Source: Scalesia atractyloides
Lineage: Eukaryota > Streptophyta > Magnoliopsida > Asterales > Asteraceae
Length of the DNA stretch: 64,000 nucleotides
Direction: 5' to 3'
NCBI GenBank assembly: GCA_947069175.1
Contig: CAMTDV010000030.1
Span: forward strand, 92,933,916 to 92,997,915
Part shown: piece by piece, positions 43,905 through 53,436 of the stretch
How positions within the stretch are numbered: position 1 is the stretch's first letter
How the letters are laid out: every line of letters begins with the position of its first letter
Program-made: the position numbers and the translations under genes
Notes under the pieces: model-generated
Told to the model about the DNA's origin: nothing
What the model saw: only the letters and a program-made list of their open reading frames with translations
The model's database searches: none

Positions 43905-44335
43905 CGAAATTTGGAGTATTCCGGCCCAGGTGCATTAGTTGCTTCAACAAGAGCATTCCTCCAAACTTCCATCCTTGGATGTCTATCATATTCGGACATC
44001 ACGTCCCCGAAATATCCTTTTTGTGTCCGCACTTCCGAACGACTCACGTTGAGGAATATGGGCAAAAGAAATTGTCTTTTTTCTTTCATGCAGTCAATAA
44101 TCTTGGCTACTTCATCCAAGTACCAAGAATTAATGGCAAACTTTTTGGTGAAAATAACGACATATAATCGTGATCTTTCAATGGCCTTTAGAAGTACTGA
44201 CTCATTACGGGATTGTGTCACCTCATCCTTGTAGTGGAGACATCTCTATGGTGAAGAGCATCATAAATATCATCAACAATGTGGCACTCGGTGTCTAAAA
44301 CTAATGTATACATCATGCAAAGATTCACTCAATCC
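43905..44335 (-). pseudogene. Exon 5: TIR domain 3
   Basis: Acceptor TTTTCAACAG joins the kinase exon in phase 0 to read GLSESLHDVYISFR, the start of a TIR domain. Frame changes then occur: DDIYDALHHRDVSTTRM is in one frame and LLKAIERSRLYVVIFTKKFA in another. The end is clean: YLDEVAKIID (catalytic Glu kept), FLLPIFLNVSRSEVRTQKG, EVWRNALVEATNAPG. Donor GTACTT follows in phase 2. That the exon begins with TIR sequence spliced to the kinase end is the main evidence for a kinase-TIR fusion. Confidence 0.72.
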
Positions 44336-44490
44336 CTGTTGAAAAACAAGAAGTGAAAGGATTCTAAGAGTCAGGCATACAAATTTCTATTTTTTTTAAA
44401 TGACAAATGTTCAATTTGATGTCAAATATAAGCATTAATAATCTAAAGAATAAGTGACAGATGAAATTTGTGACCATTGCAGCAACTTAC

Positions 44491-45519
44491 TTGTTGATAA
44501 TCTAATGCTTTCTCGAGTTGATCCACAACAAGGCCCATCGTTGGGCGTTCACGTCTTCGTTTATTCAAGCATTGATAGGCAATGGTTGAATAAATACTTA
44601 AGCAATGTGAATTCATTTGACTTCTTAGACCTGAATCAATAATTTCATCCAGTGTATCCTTTTCGTAATGATTTTGGGCCGATTCGGCTGAAAAGTGGTA
44701 CTCTCGAGCATTTACTAAGCTACTACACAAAACTTCAAAGAGTACAACCCCGAACGAGTAAACGTCAGATTTTTGTGTGAGAATGTTATGCTCTAGGTAT
44801 TGTGGATCAACATACCCTAGCGTGCCACAAACACGAGAAATGATAACACTACACGGCACATTTGCAAGAGCTATTTTAGACAAACCAAAATCAGAAACTT
44901 TGGCCTTCCAGTTCTCATCCAATAGGATGTTGGAGCTCTTGACGTCACGGTGAAGTATTCTATGTTGAGATCCAACATTTTCATGTAAGTACTTCAACCC
45001 GTTAGCAACATCTAAGCAAATACGAAGACGTTGGATCCAGGTTAGATCCTTACTACATAAATGTTTATCAAGACTTTCGTTGATTTCATACTTCAAAACA
45101 AGAATCTTCTCCCCATCTTCGTCACAAAAGCCAACAAGAGAGACGAGGTTTTCATGTTTATAAGCTGAAAGCAACGAAATCTCCATGATGAATTCATGAT
45201 CTCCTTGTCCATTCCTACGATCTAATTGCTTTACAGCAATGGTGCCATGTTGTTTAGATAGACCTTGGTACACCTTCCCAAACCCACCCTTCGCGTTGAT
45301 GTTATTTTTAGAAAAAAATTATTTGTTGCCAATATTATTTCATGGATAGGAATCCTCAAGTGCTCCAAGTTTTCATGAGCAGATGATGAGATGGTAAGCA
45401 TCCCACCACCTCCATATTTTATATCTCCCAAGCGAGTTTGTAATCCTATAAGGTCTTTGTCCGGAAACAATATATTTGAAATTTTCTTGACAAATAGTTG
45501 GATACCTTTGGCCTCATGC
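44491..45519 (-). pseudogene. Exon 4: linker and protein kinase domain
   Basis: Acceptor ATGTGCAG joins GG|G to read G-HEAKGIQLFVKKISN and DKDLIGLQTRLGDIK, then directly EHLRIPIHEIILATNNF and a kinase fold. A 1-base shift near 45310 separates this from the Gly-rich loop (GGFGKVYQG). After it the kinase is intact: IAVKQL (ATP Lys), ILHRDVKSSNILL (RD-type catalytic loop), KVSDFGLSK (DFG), GTLGYVDPQYLEHN, SDVYSFGVVLFEVLC, RRRERPTMGLVVDQL. It ends at CAACAA before donor GTAAGT. It resembles the soluble receptor-like cytoplasmic kinases expanded in Asteraceae. In TIR-NB-LRR proteins NB-ARC would follow the linker; here a kinase does. Confidence 0.85.
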
Positions 45520-46009
45520 CTGCACATTGGATAATCAAGGAGAATGAGCATATGCTCATGTTCACACATGAGGATTTAGCCCCACAAATATGGAATAGAG
45601 AACCGTATATATCAAAGATGAGTAGATGATCACCATTTGCCTAAGATGGTACACCAAAGTCAAAATCAAGTATTTCTGATGACAACCATTGGCCTAAGAG
45701 TACAAACATTTAAAGCATTTACATTGAAATCTTTGTTCACTCCCGATATTTGTTCTTTATACTTTTATGAGGGGTTGTGAGTGAAATATACGAAGAAAAT
45801 AATAATGTAAAAGTAAAGAAGTTATTTAATTGAATGCAGATAGATATAGGAATGGCCGAAAATGGCATGTGAGGATTTTATAAACGGTGAACAAAGTTTA
45901 GGGACAAATATATTTTTTTAGCTAAATTATAAGGACGATGAAGAGGAAGAGGGTTCGAATATGAATGTTGTTAAAGCATTAAACATTTCAAAATAATAAA
46001 GAAAACTAC

Positions 46010-46519
46010 CCATCAGAGGTTTTACTGATTATCCATCCGTTAATGTTGCCTGCATCGTTCAGTGCTTTTCTCCATAATTCAGCTTTGTAGGGATTCATCG
46101 ACTCATGTTTAGAGAATGCATCTTCATAATCCCCTCTTTGGCTTCGTACTTCCCATGGGTAGACATCATAAAATATGGGGATAACTATCTGCCCTCTCTC
46201 ATCCCTGCTTTTCATTATATACACAAGCTCATCCATGCACAAGGAAGAGCTTGCATAGTTTTTAGAGAATACGATGATGGAAATTCGTGAGTCTTCAATA
46301 GCTGGATATGCTGGATCACATAAAAGTAGAGTCTGATCCATGTAAGTGTGAATTTCTTGTTGGTTTAGAGATAAGTACAGATAATCCACAAAGTTGTAGC
46401 GAGTGTCTTCTCCTCGAAAACTCAAAAACACATCGAATTTGTCAGCTTAGAAGGGTGTGAATACAAAACTGAAGATGGCACTAATGTATTCATTTGTTTT
46501 GAATGATCATAAACCAAGT
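46010..46519 (-). pseudogene. Exon 3: TIR domain 2
   Basis: Acceptor GAATGCAG precedes 46519. The exon opens LVYDHSKQMNTLVPSS and shifts frame near 46445, just before FDVFLSFRGEDTRYNFVDYL. Later motifs are AIEDSRISIIVFSKNYA, CMDELVYIM (catalytic Glu kept), IVIPIFYDVYPWEVRSQRG and NGWIISKTSDG. The donor GTAGTT follows in phase 2. About five residues are missing relative to other TIRs in the stretch between TYMDQTL and AIEDSR. An ATG at 46491-46493 could instead be the start of a separate gene. Confidence 0.78.
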
Positions 46520-46611
46520 CTGCATTCAGAAAATTCTTGTGGTTTGAGTAGAAAAAGACATAAATGGAATTAAGTAAATACAAAGAAATGCTAACAGATG
46601 GAAGTTCTTAC

Positions 46612-46710
46612 CACCACCACAGCTCAATTTCGGATCCTGTAAGAGAGTCCCTATATCATTGTCATCTTTGTTGGGAAACAGTTTATTCGAAATCATATCA
46701 ACGCCTTGTT
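46612..46710 (-). pseudogene. Exon 2 (3' part): TIR-1 linker
   Basis: It continues 48860-48838 across the LTR element. Acceptor GTGCAG precedes 48860. The joined frame reads REAVCIK, then QGVDMISNKLFPNKD, then a CGGG end before donor GTAAGA at 46611-46606. It parallels exon 4 (HEAKGIQLFVKKISNILFP). This is the linker type found between TIR and NB-ARC in TIR-NB-LRR proteins. The reading frame survives if one copy of the short GTT duplication is removed. Confidence 0.65.
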
Positions 46711-47050
46711 TGTATTAGAGTATATAAACTTAATTTATATATCATGTATGTATATAATATTCGAATATTATGTCTGTATGTATATGTAAAGATGGTATTT
46801 CTGAACGGTTGTGTTGGTTTGGTTGGCACCGTTTCAAACGGTAGTTATTCTCTCCAAATCCAACCGCTAATAACCGCTATGTATAAATAAGGTTTGCCGG
46901 CAAAGATAAGCGGCACCAAGACATTTCACACCTGATTTGTCCTATCAAACATACGTCTGCGTTCTCTTGTTTCCTGCACTTTCATATTAAGAATATCATG
47001 AATCCACATACACTATCCATTTCCGCTGCGCATATGTTTGATATTCAACA
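46711..47050 (+). repeat. 5' LTR of the ARID element
   Basis: The LTR starts TGTATTAGAG and ends ATATTCAACA. TATAAATA at 46882-46889 is a likely TATA box. The element's first ATG (46998) lies within it. Confidence 0.9.
46882..46889 (+). promoter_or_regulatory. TATA box in LTR of the ARID element
   Basis: TATAAATA is kept in both LTRs (also 48669-48676), about 110 bases before the first ATG. Confidence 0.55.
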
Positions 47051-48478
47051 AAGTGGTATCAGAGCCACTGTTGAAATCGATGAAGATCTTAAGCCGACAT
47101 CATCCACCCTGCCGTGCAAACACTGTTCCGACGAGAAGAAGGAAAGAAGATGGTTGCACGGGAGATGTTATTATTGCAACGAACCGGGACATTATATTGC
47201 ATCATGCAAGACGAAAGAAAACGATGAGGCTACACAACTCATACGTCTAGCAATTGACACAGGGACTCAACAACAGAAAGAGGCAGATGATGATCAACAA
47301 AGTGATCAGAGAATGGAGTATATAGTGACCGACACTAACGGCGGACTCTGGTCCGAAATGTGGTATGTAAGTAAAACTTTTAATAGGCATTTCTCTGGAA
47401 ATTTAGATATGTTCAAACGGATTAAAAGTATGTTCAGTGTGGAAACACAAACTGGTGAAAACAATTTCTACTTCATAAAATGAATAGGGGTTGTTGAAGT
47501 GATGACAGGGTCTGAAAGAATCTGAATACAAAGTGTTTTATTTTCTCCTGATATCGATAGAAACGTACTTAGTTTGGATCAATTGATCACCCAAGGATAC
47601 ACGGTTAAGTTTACAGGAGATTCATGCAAGATCTTTCCTACGTTTAGTGTCCCTGTTATTAATAGAAAGAATGACATTTCCGGTCTCACTAGAGAAGATG
47701 AGATTGGTATAAGAGAAAAGGAATCCATGATGAAGTCCGAACCTGAATATGAAGCATTCAAAACAGAATATTTAAACTAGTATTTTGAAAGTCTGAACAT
47801 ATCATCGAATGAACCGGACTGGAATGTCTTGATACTTCAAGCCATGACATTTAAGGAGTTTCAAGACTATAAAGCACTCCTTGATATGCTAGATGATGAA
47901 GGGTATGTTAGGAAATACAAGTACTATCTAGAAAACAAATTCGATGATATAGTTGATTGGTTTCTCAAAGGAAAGTTGGAAATCACATCAAGACCACTCC
48001 CTGCATATGCGGCAGACATTAGAAAAGTGAGTTTGTTGGACCTATACATGGTTGTTAAAGGGAGGGTGGTCACGGAAGAGTAACGGAAAACAATATGTGG
48101 GCTATGGTCGCTAAAAATATGGGTTTCGGTTACAATGAAGGAGAATTTATGAGACTTATATATGCTATGTACTTAGATGTACTAGTTTATTACTATAAGT
48201 TCAAATCAACACAGCAAGCAGTAGCCGAGAAAGAGATTATGGAAGATGTTGTAGAAACAAGACGAAGCAAAAGCCTGGACAATAATGCAGGAACGAGCAA
48301 TCAATATGGTGTAGAACAAGAAGGAACGACCGAGGAACACTATGCTTTCTTCGCTGGGAATGACTGGTACGGGAATAACAAGCTGCAACGAAGGAAGAAA
48401 TTTGATTTCAAGCAGGCTGAAAAAGCCGTTAATGAAGCTAATAAAAGCGTCTTGATGCACTCTCGAAGGAAAAATTAA
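46998..48478 (+). pseudogene. Zinc-knuckle / pre-integrase / ARID protein of the LTR element
   Basis: One frame from ATG 46998 (inside the 5' LTR) runs to about 48060, then a 1-base shift leads to 48478. Order: MNPHTLSIS start, reading through the primer-binding site; CCHC knuckle CYYCNEPGHYIASC; WYVSKTFNRHFSGN; a GAG pre-integrase-like part (DRNVLSLDQLITQGYTVKF); then an ARID fold (RPLPAYAADIRKVSLLDLYM, frameshift, MWAMVAKNMGF, FMRLIYAMYLDVLVYYYKF). ARID domains bind A+T-rich DNA. Stops at 47481, about 47523 and 47778 are compatible with single-base decay. The frame ends just before the 3' LTR. I recall related annotated ARID/CCHC proteins in Asteraceae, unverified. Confidence 0.82.
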
Positions 48479-48490
48479 GTTTATGGGGAG

Positions 48491-48837
48491 TGTATTAGAG
48501 TATATAAACTTAATTTATATATCATGTATGTATTTAATATTCGAATATTATGTCTGTATGTCTGTATGTATAGGTAACGATGGTATTTCTGAACGGTTGT
48601 GTTGGTTTGGTTGGCACCGTTTCAAACGGTAGTTATTCCCTCCAAATCCAACCGCTAATAACCGCTAATATAAATAAGATTTGCCGGCAAAGATAACCGG
48701 CACCAAGACATTTCACACCTGATTTGTCCTATCAAACATACGTCTGCGTTCTCTTGTTTCCTGCACTTTCATATTAAGAATATCATGAATCCACATACAC
48801 TATCCACTTCCGCTGCGCATATGTTTGATATTCAACA
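48491..48837 (+). repeat. 3' LTR of the ARID element
   Basis: It is nearly identical to 46711-47050. Differences include an extra TCTGTATG unit and a few substitutions. Confidence 0.9.
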
Positions 48838-48860
48838 GTTTGATGCATACTGCTTCGCGA
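48838..48860 (-). pseudogene. Exon 2 (5' part): TIR-1 linker
   Basis: Acceptor CTCATGTGCAG precedes it. The exon starts TCGCGAAGCAG and joins exon 1 in phase 2 as I-R-E-A-V. Cut by the 3' LTR end at 48837. Confidence 0.6.
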
Positions 48861-48976
48861 CTGCACATGAGGTTTTGATATTATATATGCTTTTAAGAAA
48901 CAAGTAACTAAATTTGAGTTGTAATATGCATAAATCATAGGTATCAAAACTGTTTACAATTGATATTGAATCTTAC

Positions 48977-49476
48977 ATATCATGGCGATAACCAACTATC
49001 CATCCAGAAAGATTAGCTGCTTCCATCATTCCATTTCTCCATGATTCAACTTTGTTTTTATCCTCCTTCCGATACCAATCAACCATATTAAACTTCCCTT
49101 CTTGTTTTCGCACTTCCGATGGATCAACATGATAGTATATGGGCACAACTATTTGCCCCATCTCATCCCTACACTTTATGATATATGCAAGTTCATTCAA
49201 GCAAAACAAAGAATTGGCGAAGTTTTTCGAGAACACTACAACGGCAATCCGTGATTCTTTGATAGCTTTGAAGAGTGTTGCATCAATTGTTAGGCCATGT
49301 GGAAGTGTTTCTGTGTTAAGGTAGGCGAGGATTCCTCGTCGGTGAAGTTCTGCCTAGAGATGACCCACAAAGTTTCTTCCGGTGTCTGCTCCTCGAAAAC
49401 AAAGAAAAACATCGTGATTCCACTGTTGAGTAGAAGAAGTGGAAGTGCAGGTTGAAGACGCAAGCGTTAATTCCAT
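48977..49476 (-). pseudogene. Exon 1: TIR domain 1
   Basis: ATG at 49474-49476 opens MELTLASSTCTSTSSTQQ, then HDVFLCFRGADTGRNFVGHL. TAG at 49354-49356 interrupts just before AELHRRGI. The frame continues to FKAIKESRIAVVVFSKNFA, CLNELAYI (catalytic Glu kept), VVPIYYHVDPSEVRKQEG and GWIVGYRHD. The donor GTAAGA follows after AT, so the exon ends in phase 2. The Glu position is that required for NADase activity in plant TIRs. One nonsense codon is the only break in this exon. Confidence 0.8.
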
Positions 49477-50112
49477 TTATTTTTGAGTTTATGAGGTTGC
49501 GGCGCAGCTTGTTACCCGTTTACTTGCAGCTCTTATGTAATTTTCTTTATGTTAATGAAAAATCTACGACACAAAAACCAAATAATTCATTGGTGTTTCC
49601 ACCGCACCGGATCGGATGCAATGAGGGACTGATCAGATCTTATTCAACACCATCGGAGATCCACACAAAAAGAGATTAAGGATCCAAAGCCAGAATAAAA
49701 CTGGCAGTCAACGATGGAAGGTCAGAAGATACACAAGTGGTCAAATCTAAGATCCAGACTTCACACTACGGCTGCTATGGAAAAGGCGAGGAAAAAGTGA
49801 TTGAGAATATATCTTGTGAAATGCTGACTTTTTAGTTTTAGCAAAGTCGTCAATTTTGTGACGGATTTAGATTTTTTTCCCTTGTTGAAAAAAGAACTAA
49901 ACAAACTAATAATTTTTTAAAATCGCCATCCAAATACCACGAGCTTACCGGAAGAAGTGAAGCAAGGGCTTTTTGTTTCTTTGGGTCAAAAATAAACTAG
50001 AAAATATGACGTAATTTCAGTTTTATTGATAAATTGTAGTGTAGTTGTGTTGTAAACTCTTGGTGTAATGCTTAATGCGGTTTTTCCAGCAACTTGCTAG
50101 ACCGCCTCTTCA
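49477..50112. other. Region upstream of the TIR-kinase locus
   Basis: No gene seen. It would hold the minus-strand promoter of the TIR locus, but no convincing TATA box at a fitting distance was identified. Confidence 0.4.
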
Positions 50113-52197
50113 TTTTTTTTGAACGGCAAACCACTATTTATCTATATAAATAAATAGAGCCACCAAGCCGCTGGAAAGCAAACAACACGAGCCAAACGGC
50201 TGACCAATTACAACAAATTCAAAACATTAAATTCAGACCAACACTCCCAAGACGTAGCTGGGCGTTTGGATCTATAATTAACCCAAACCATGGAGTCTTC
50301 CTTAATTCGCTGCACTATCTCCTGAACCGAAATAAATTTATCTTCAAACACTTTCGCATTCCGGGCGTACAAGATTCTCCAAAACGTGGCAAGCATAGCA
50401 GTGTTCACGAGTTTCTTCCAGACCTTCGACCCAGGTGCTTTATTCAGCTCTTCGATAATATCCGCAACCGTCGACAAGTTGTTCGGCATGGTGACCCGGA
50501 TCCATGCAAATAAGTTCCACCAGAATCCTCTAGCTAAGAGAGAATTGACGAAGCAATGGTTTGCATCCTCGATCCTGTACCCGCATCTTTCACAATTAAG
50601 ATTAGGCAGATTCACACCTATTGCTTAATTCCTTTTTAGTAGGCACTTTCCCAAGGTTGGCTCTCCATGCTAAGAAATTACTCTTAGACGTTGCCCAAGA
50701 GTTCCAATATAATGGAGTGTGTTGCTGGTTATGTACCCCCAACATTTCGATTTGCTTCCTGATGCTTTTCACAGAATAATCAACCCCTTGATCGTTGTAC
50801 CAAAACCACCTGTCCCTGCACTTATTAATGTTTTTCTGCTGCAGCAATCTCATCAAATCACTTATATGTTCCCACTCGCTAACACTTTGAGGATTCTTTT
50901 CCCATTTCCAACCCCAGCACATACATCTTCCAGCTGGGTAAACATAGGAGTCGACGCTGGCATCTTTATTAGCAGCACGCCTATACAAATCTGGGAAAAT
51001 AATCTTCAAAGGTTCATGTGACGCCCATCTATCCTTCCAGAACCTAGTGTTTTCACCATTGCCTACTTCGACACAATTTTTTTCCTCGATGTTTATACCC
51101 AATTTCATCAAAGTCTCCTTAATGCTACCAATATTATTCCACACCCCCGGAATAGATTTCTTAACCGGTGTCAACTGGTCATTATTTTTGTTATGGTGAA
51201 GAGCTCTCACGAGTCACGACTTCAGCCCATAGTTGGTTGGGATCATTTTTGTAACGCCACCACCATTTGGTGACCATGGCGACGTTAAACTCAGCTATCC
51301 CGCCAATCCCAACACCTCTTAATGCTTTAGATTTTAAAAACCTCTCCCATTTATTCCATCTAATTTTCTGAACTCTCCCCGCTTTTCCCCAAACAAAATC
51401 TCTTCTAATACCTTCCAATTGCTTGATTACAGATTTCCAACACGAAAGTTTCTTCTTAAACTTCTCGATTATTGGAGACCAAAACGTGGTTCTTTTCATA
51501 TTGGCTCCGATAGGAATCCGCAAATAAGTGAATGGAAAAGTGCCAGCTTTACAATTTATTTATTGAGCCATTTTATTTATTTCTTCCGCTTTCACCCCTA
51601 CCCTATACAATTGGCACTTCTGATGGTTGACCTTGAGACCAGATACTAAGAAAAGACACCTTAGCAACCGATTTAGATTCACCACGTTGTGTTTCGTCCA
51701 TTCTCCAATAAACAAAACATCATCTGCGTAGCATAAATGAGAGAGGATGGGGCCGTCGTTTGGAAGTTTGAATCCCTGAAACAGCCCCATTTTAACTGCT
51801 CTATTAATGAACATCACCAGAACCTCCATAGCAAGGATGAACAGGAATGGGGAGATCTGGTCACCTTGTCTTAGGCCGCGTTTGAATGAGAATTCACTCG
51901 TTAGTGATCCGTTAACAAGGACCAACCCCCTACTCGAGCTGAGGCACCCTTTGATCCAATTTACCCACCGATTCGGAAAGTTCATGCAAACCATAACTTT
52001 GTAGAGGAATTTCCAGTTGATGGTATCATAAGCGCGTTGGAAATCGACCTTAAAAACCATCAGCGTCCGTTTATTCTTTTTAACCCAGGCAACCGCTTCG
52101 CTAACCATTAAGGGACTGTCTATAATCACTTTTAGGCGAGAGGCAAGAACCTTAGAAACAATTTTGTAAATCAACCCGACTAAAGAGATGGGGCGGT
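50113..52197 (-). mobile_element. L1-type plant LINE B, 5'-truncated
   Basis: The minus strand begins inside RT (PPISLVGLIYKIVSKVL) and proceeds to the zinc-finger C-terminus and a 3' UTR with GCCGTTC just before an A-run (T-run at 50113-50120). This is the standard 5'-truncated LINE layout. A target duplication was not identified with confidence. Confidence 0.88.
50208..52197 (-). pseudogene. LINE B reverse transcriptase and zinc-finger C-terminus
   Basis: RT motifs: VDFQRAYDTINWKFL, RGLRQGDQISPFLFILAMEVL, LCYADDVLFIGEW (YADD intact), SGLKVNHQKC. The next frames give YLRIPIGANMKRT-like and KWWWRYKNDPNQLW, then GVWNNIGSIKETL and a zf-RVT region (PLYWNSWATSKSNFLAWRAN, CERCGYRIEDANHCF). Frame changes near 51560, 51200 and 50610. 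The sequence is from a different copy than LINE A. Confidence 0.88.
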
Positions 52198-52713
52198 TTT
52201 ATAATGAAGTTTTAGCTTCAAAAAATTAACTTTTATATATAAAATTCTGAATTTTGAGATGAAATTTGAGGCAGATTTAGCTAATCTGGTTTTTATTTCT
52301 ATTTTAACAGTGGCAACGAATTTAGCAATAACTAATTGGTTTTTATGTTAATTTAACTTTTAACTGTGGCAACGAATTTAGCAATGGATATAATTAGTGA
52401 TGCCAAAATCCATGACTAGAAAGTTACATATAAGATTCTCCAAATGTTGCTTTCCTTTGCGAAGGTAAATAAACGAACCAAACATGTGTTCATAAATAAA
52501 CAAACCAAACATATGTTTATGTTTGCTCATTTAATTAAATGCCCAAAAAAGATTTGTTCATGTTCGTTCATTTAATAACTAAACGAGTATAACCAAACTA
52601 AGTGCCGAATGGTTCAATGAGCGTCGAGACCCAATTTTGGATGATCCCAGTTCTGTTAGAAAACTTAAATTTGGATCCCTTAAATGCCAAAACTATTACA
52701 GGACCCTATATGA
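52198..52713. other. Non-coding region
   Basis: GTGGCAACGAATTTAGCAAT occurs twice (52311 and 52368) in a local duplication of about 57 bases. Nothing else recognised. Confidence 0.5.
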
Positions 52714-53160
52714 GGGTGTTTATCGAATCGAAAAACGAATTTTCAAATTAACGTTCATTTTTTTTACTTGCATTCGTATTTGATTTACATTTGATTTATT
52801 CGATTTGATTCGATTCATATTTGAAACTCAAATTCGAGTAAGTTCGATTTAACTCAAATTCACCCTAAACAATAAATAATTTTACTTTTATTTTTGAAAC
52901 TACTACAAACTAATTATTTTTAACATAAAAAATACTCTACAAAATTAATAAACTATCATTACGTCAAAAGACCAAAATTTAGAAGTTAGGATACTTAGTG
53001 GTAGCTATGTAAGTTAGTTAAAAAAAATAAATAAGTAGTATGGGCTATCTTATTCCAATCCTTATGGATGTAATTTATATTTTTACCCAAATTCAGAAGT
53101 TATGTATGTATGTATGTATGTATGTATGTATGTATGTATGTATGTATGTATGTATGTATG

Positions 53161-53191
<31 letters not shown>

Positions 53192-53436
53192 TATGCATGC
53201 ATGCATGTATGTATGTATGTATGTATTAAAGAATATGTATAAATTAAATTTGAATTTCGAATAACTGAATCGAATTGAGAATCATGAATTCGTATTTGAT
53301 TCGCATTCGATTACTAGGCTCGAATACGAATCGAATTGCATTCGAATTTTATAGAAACGAACTCGAATCTTGATAATCGAAATCGAATCAAGTTGAATTT
53401 AGAATTGTTTGAATCCGACTCGAATTCCGAACACCC
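52714..53436. mobile_element. Inverted-repeat element rich in TTCGAAT motifs
   Basis: GGGTGTT at 52714 and AACACCC ending 53436 bound a 723-base segment. Both arms are dense in CGAATTCGA/ATTCGATT-type words and are approximate inverted copies. Terminal GGGTGTT resembles hAT-type MITEs. An ATGT microsatellite sits inside. No transposase or certain target duplication. Confidence 0.5.
53099..53226. repeat. (ATGT)n microsatellite
   Basis: About thirty ATGT units with an ATGC-interrupted stretch near 53190-53208. Confidence 0.97.

Larger units (their letters stand above)
46711..48837 (+). mobile_element. Non-autonomous LTR element carrying a zinc knuckle and ARID domain
   Basis: This 2127-base element has LTRs of 340 and 347 bases (TGTATTAG ... 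TTCAACA), an initiator-Met primer-binding site at 47054-47067 and a purine-rich TTATGGGGAG before the 3' LTR. It has no RT, RNase H or integrase. It sits in exon 2 of the TIR-kinase locus with a short shared GTT at both edges. The encoded protein has a copia-type pre-integrase segment, so a copia parent is likely. Confidence 0.88.
43668..49476 (-). pseudogene. TIR-TIR-kinase-TIR fusion locus, disrupted
   Basis: Six minus-strand exons can be proposed from splice signals and reading phase: 49476-48977 (TIR-1), 48860-48838 plus 46710-46612 (linker, split by an LTR element), 46519-46010 (TIR-2), 45519-44491 (linker and kinase), 44335-43905 (TIR-3), 43764-43668 (linker and stop). All three TIR exons end in phase 2 and join in frame to a linker. 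Intron 2 (phase 1) and intron 4 (phase 0) also keep phase. There is no NB-ARC, LRR, signal peptide or membrane segment. Plant TIR domains cleave NAD and signal immunity; kinases of this type act in defence or receptor signalling. Damage includes TAG at 49354-49356, frameshifts near 46445, 45310, 44290 and 44220, and the LTR insertion. It may be a pseudogene, or two or three adjacent genes misread as one. Confidence 0.6.

Noticed and set aside
45300..45320. Intron at the kinase frame change
   Set aside because: The two frames overlap by coding-like sequence with only one base of offset, so a 1-base indel explains it better than any GT-AG intron.
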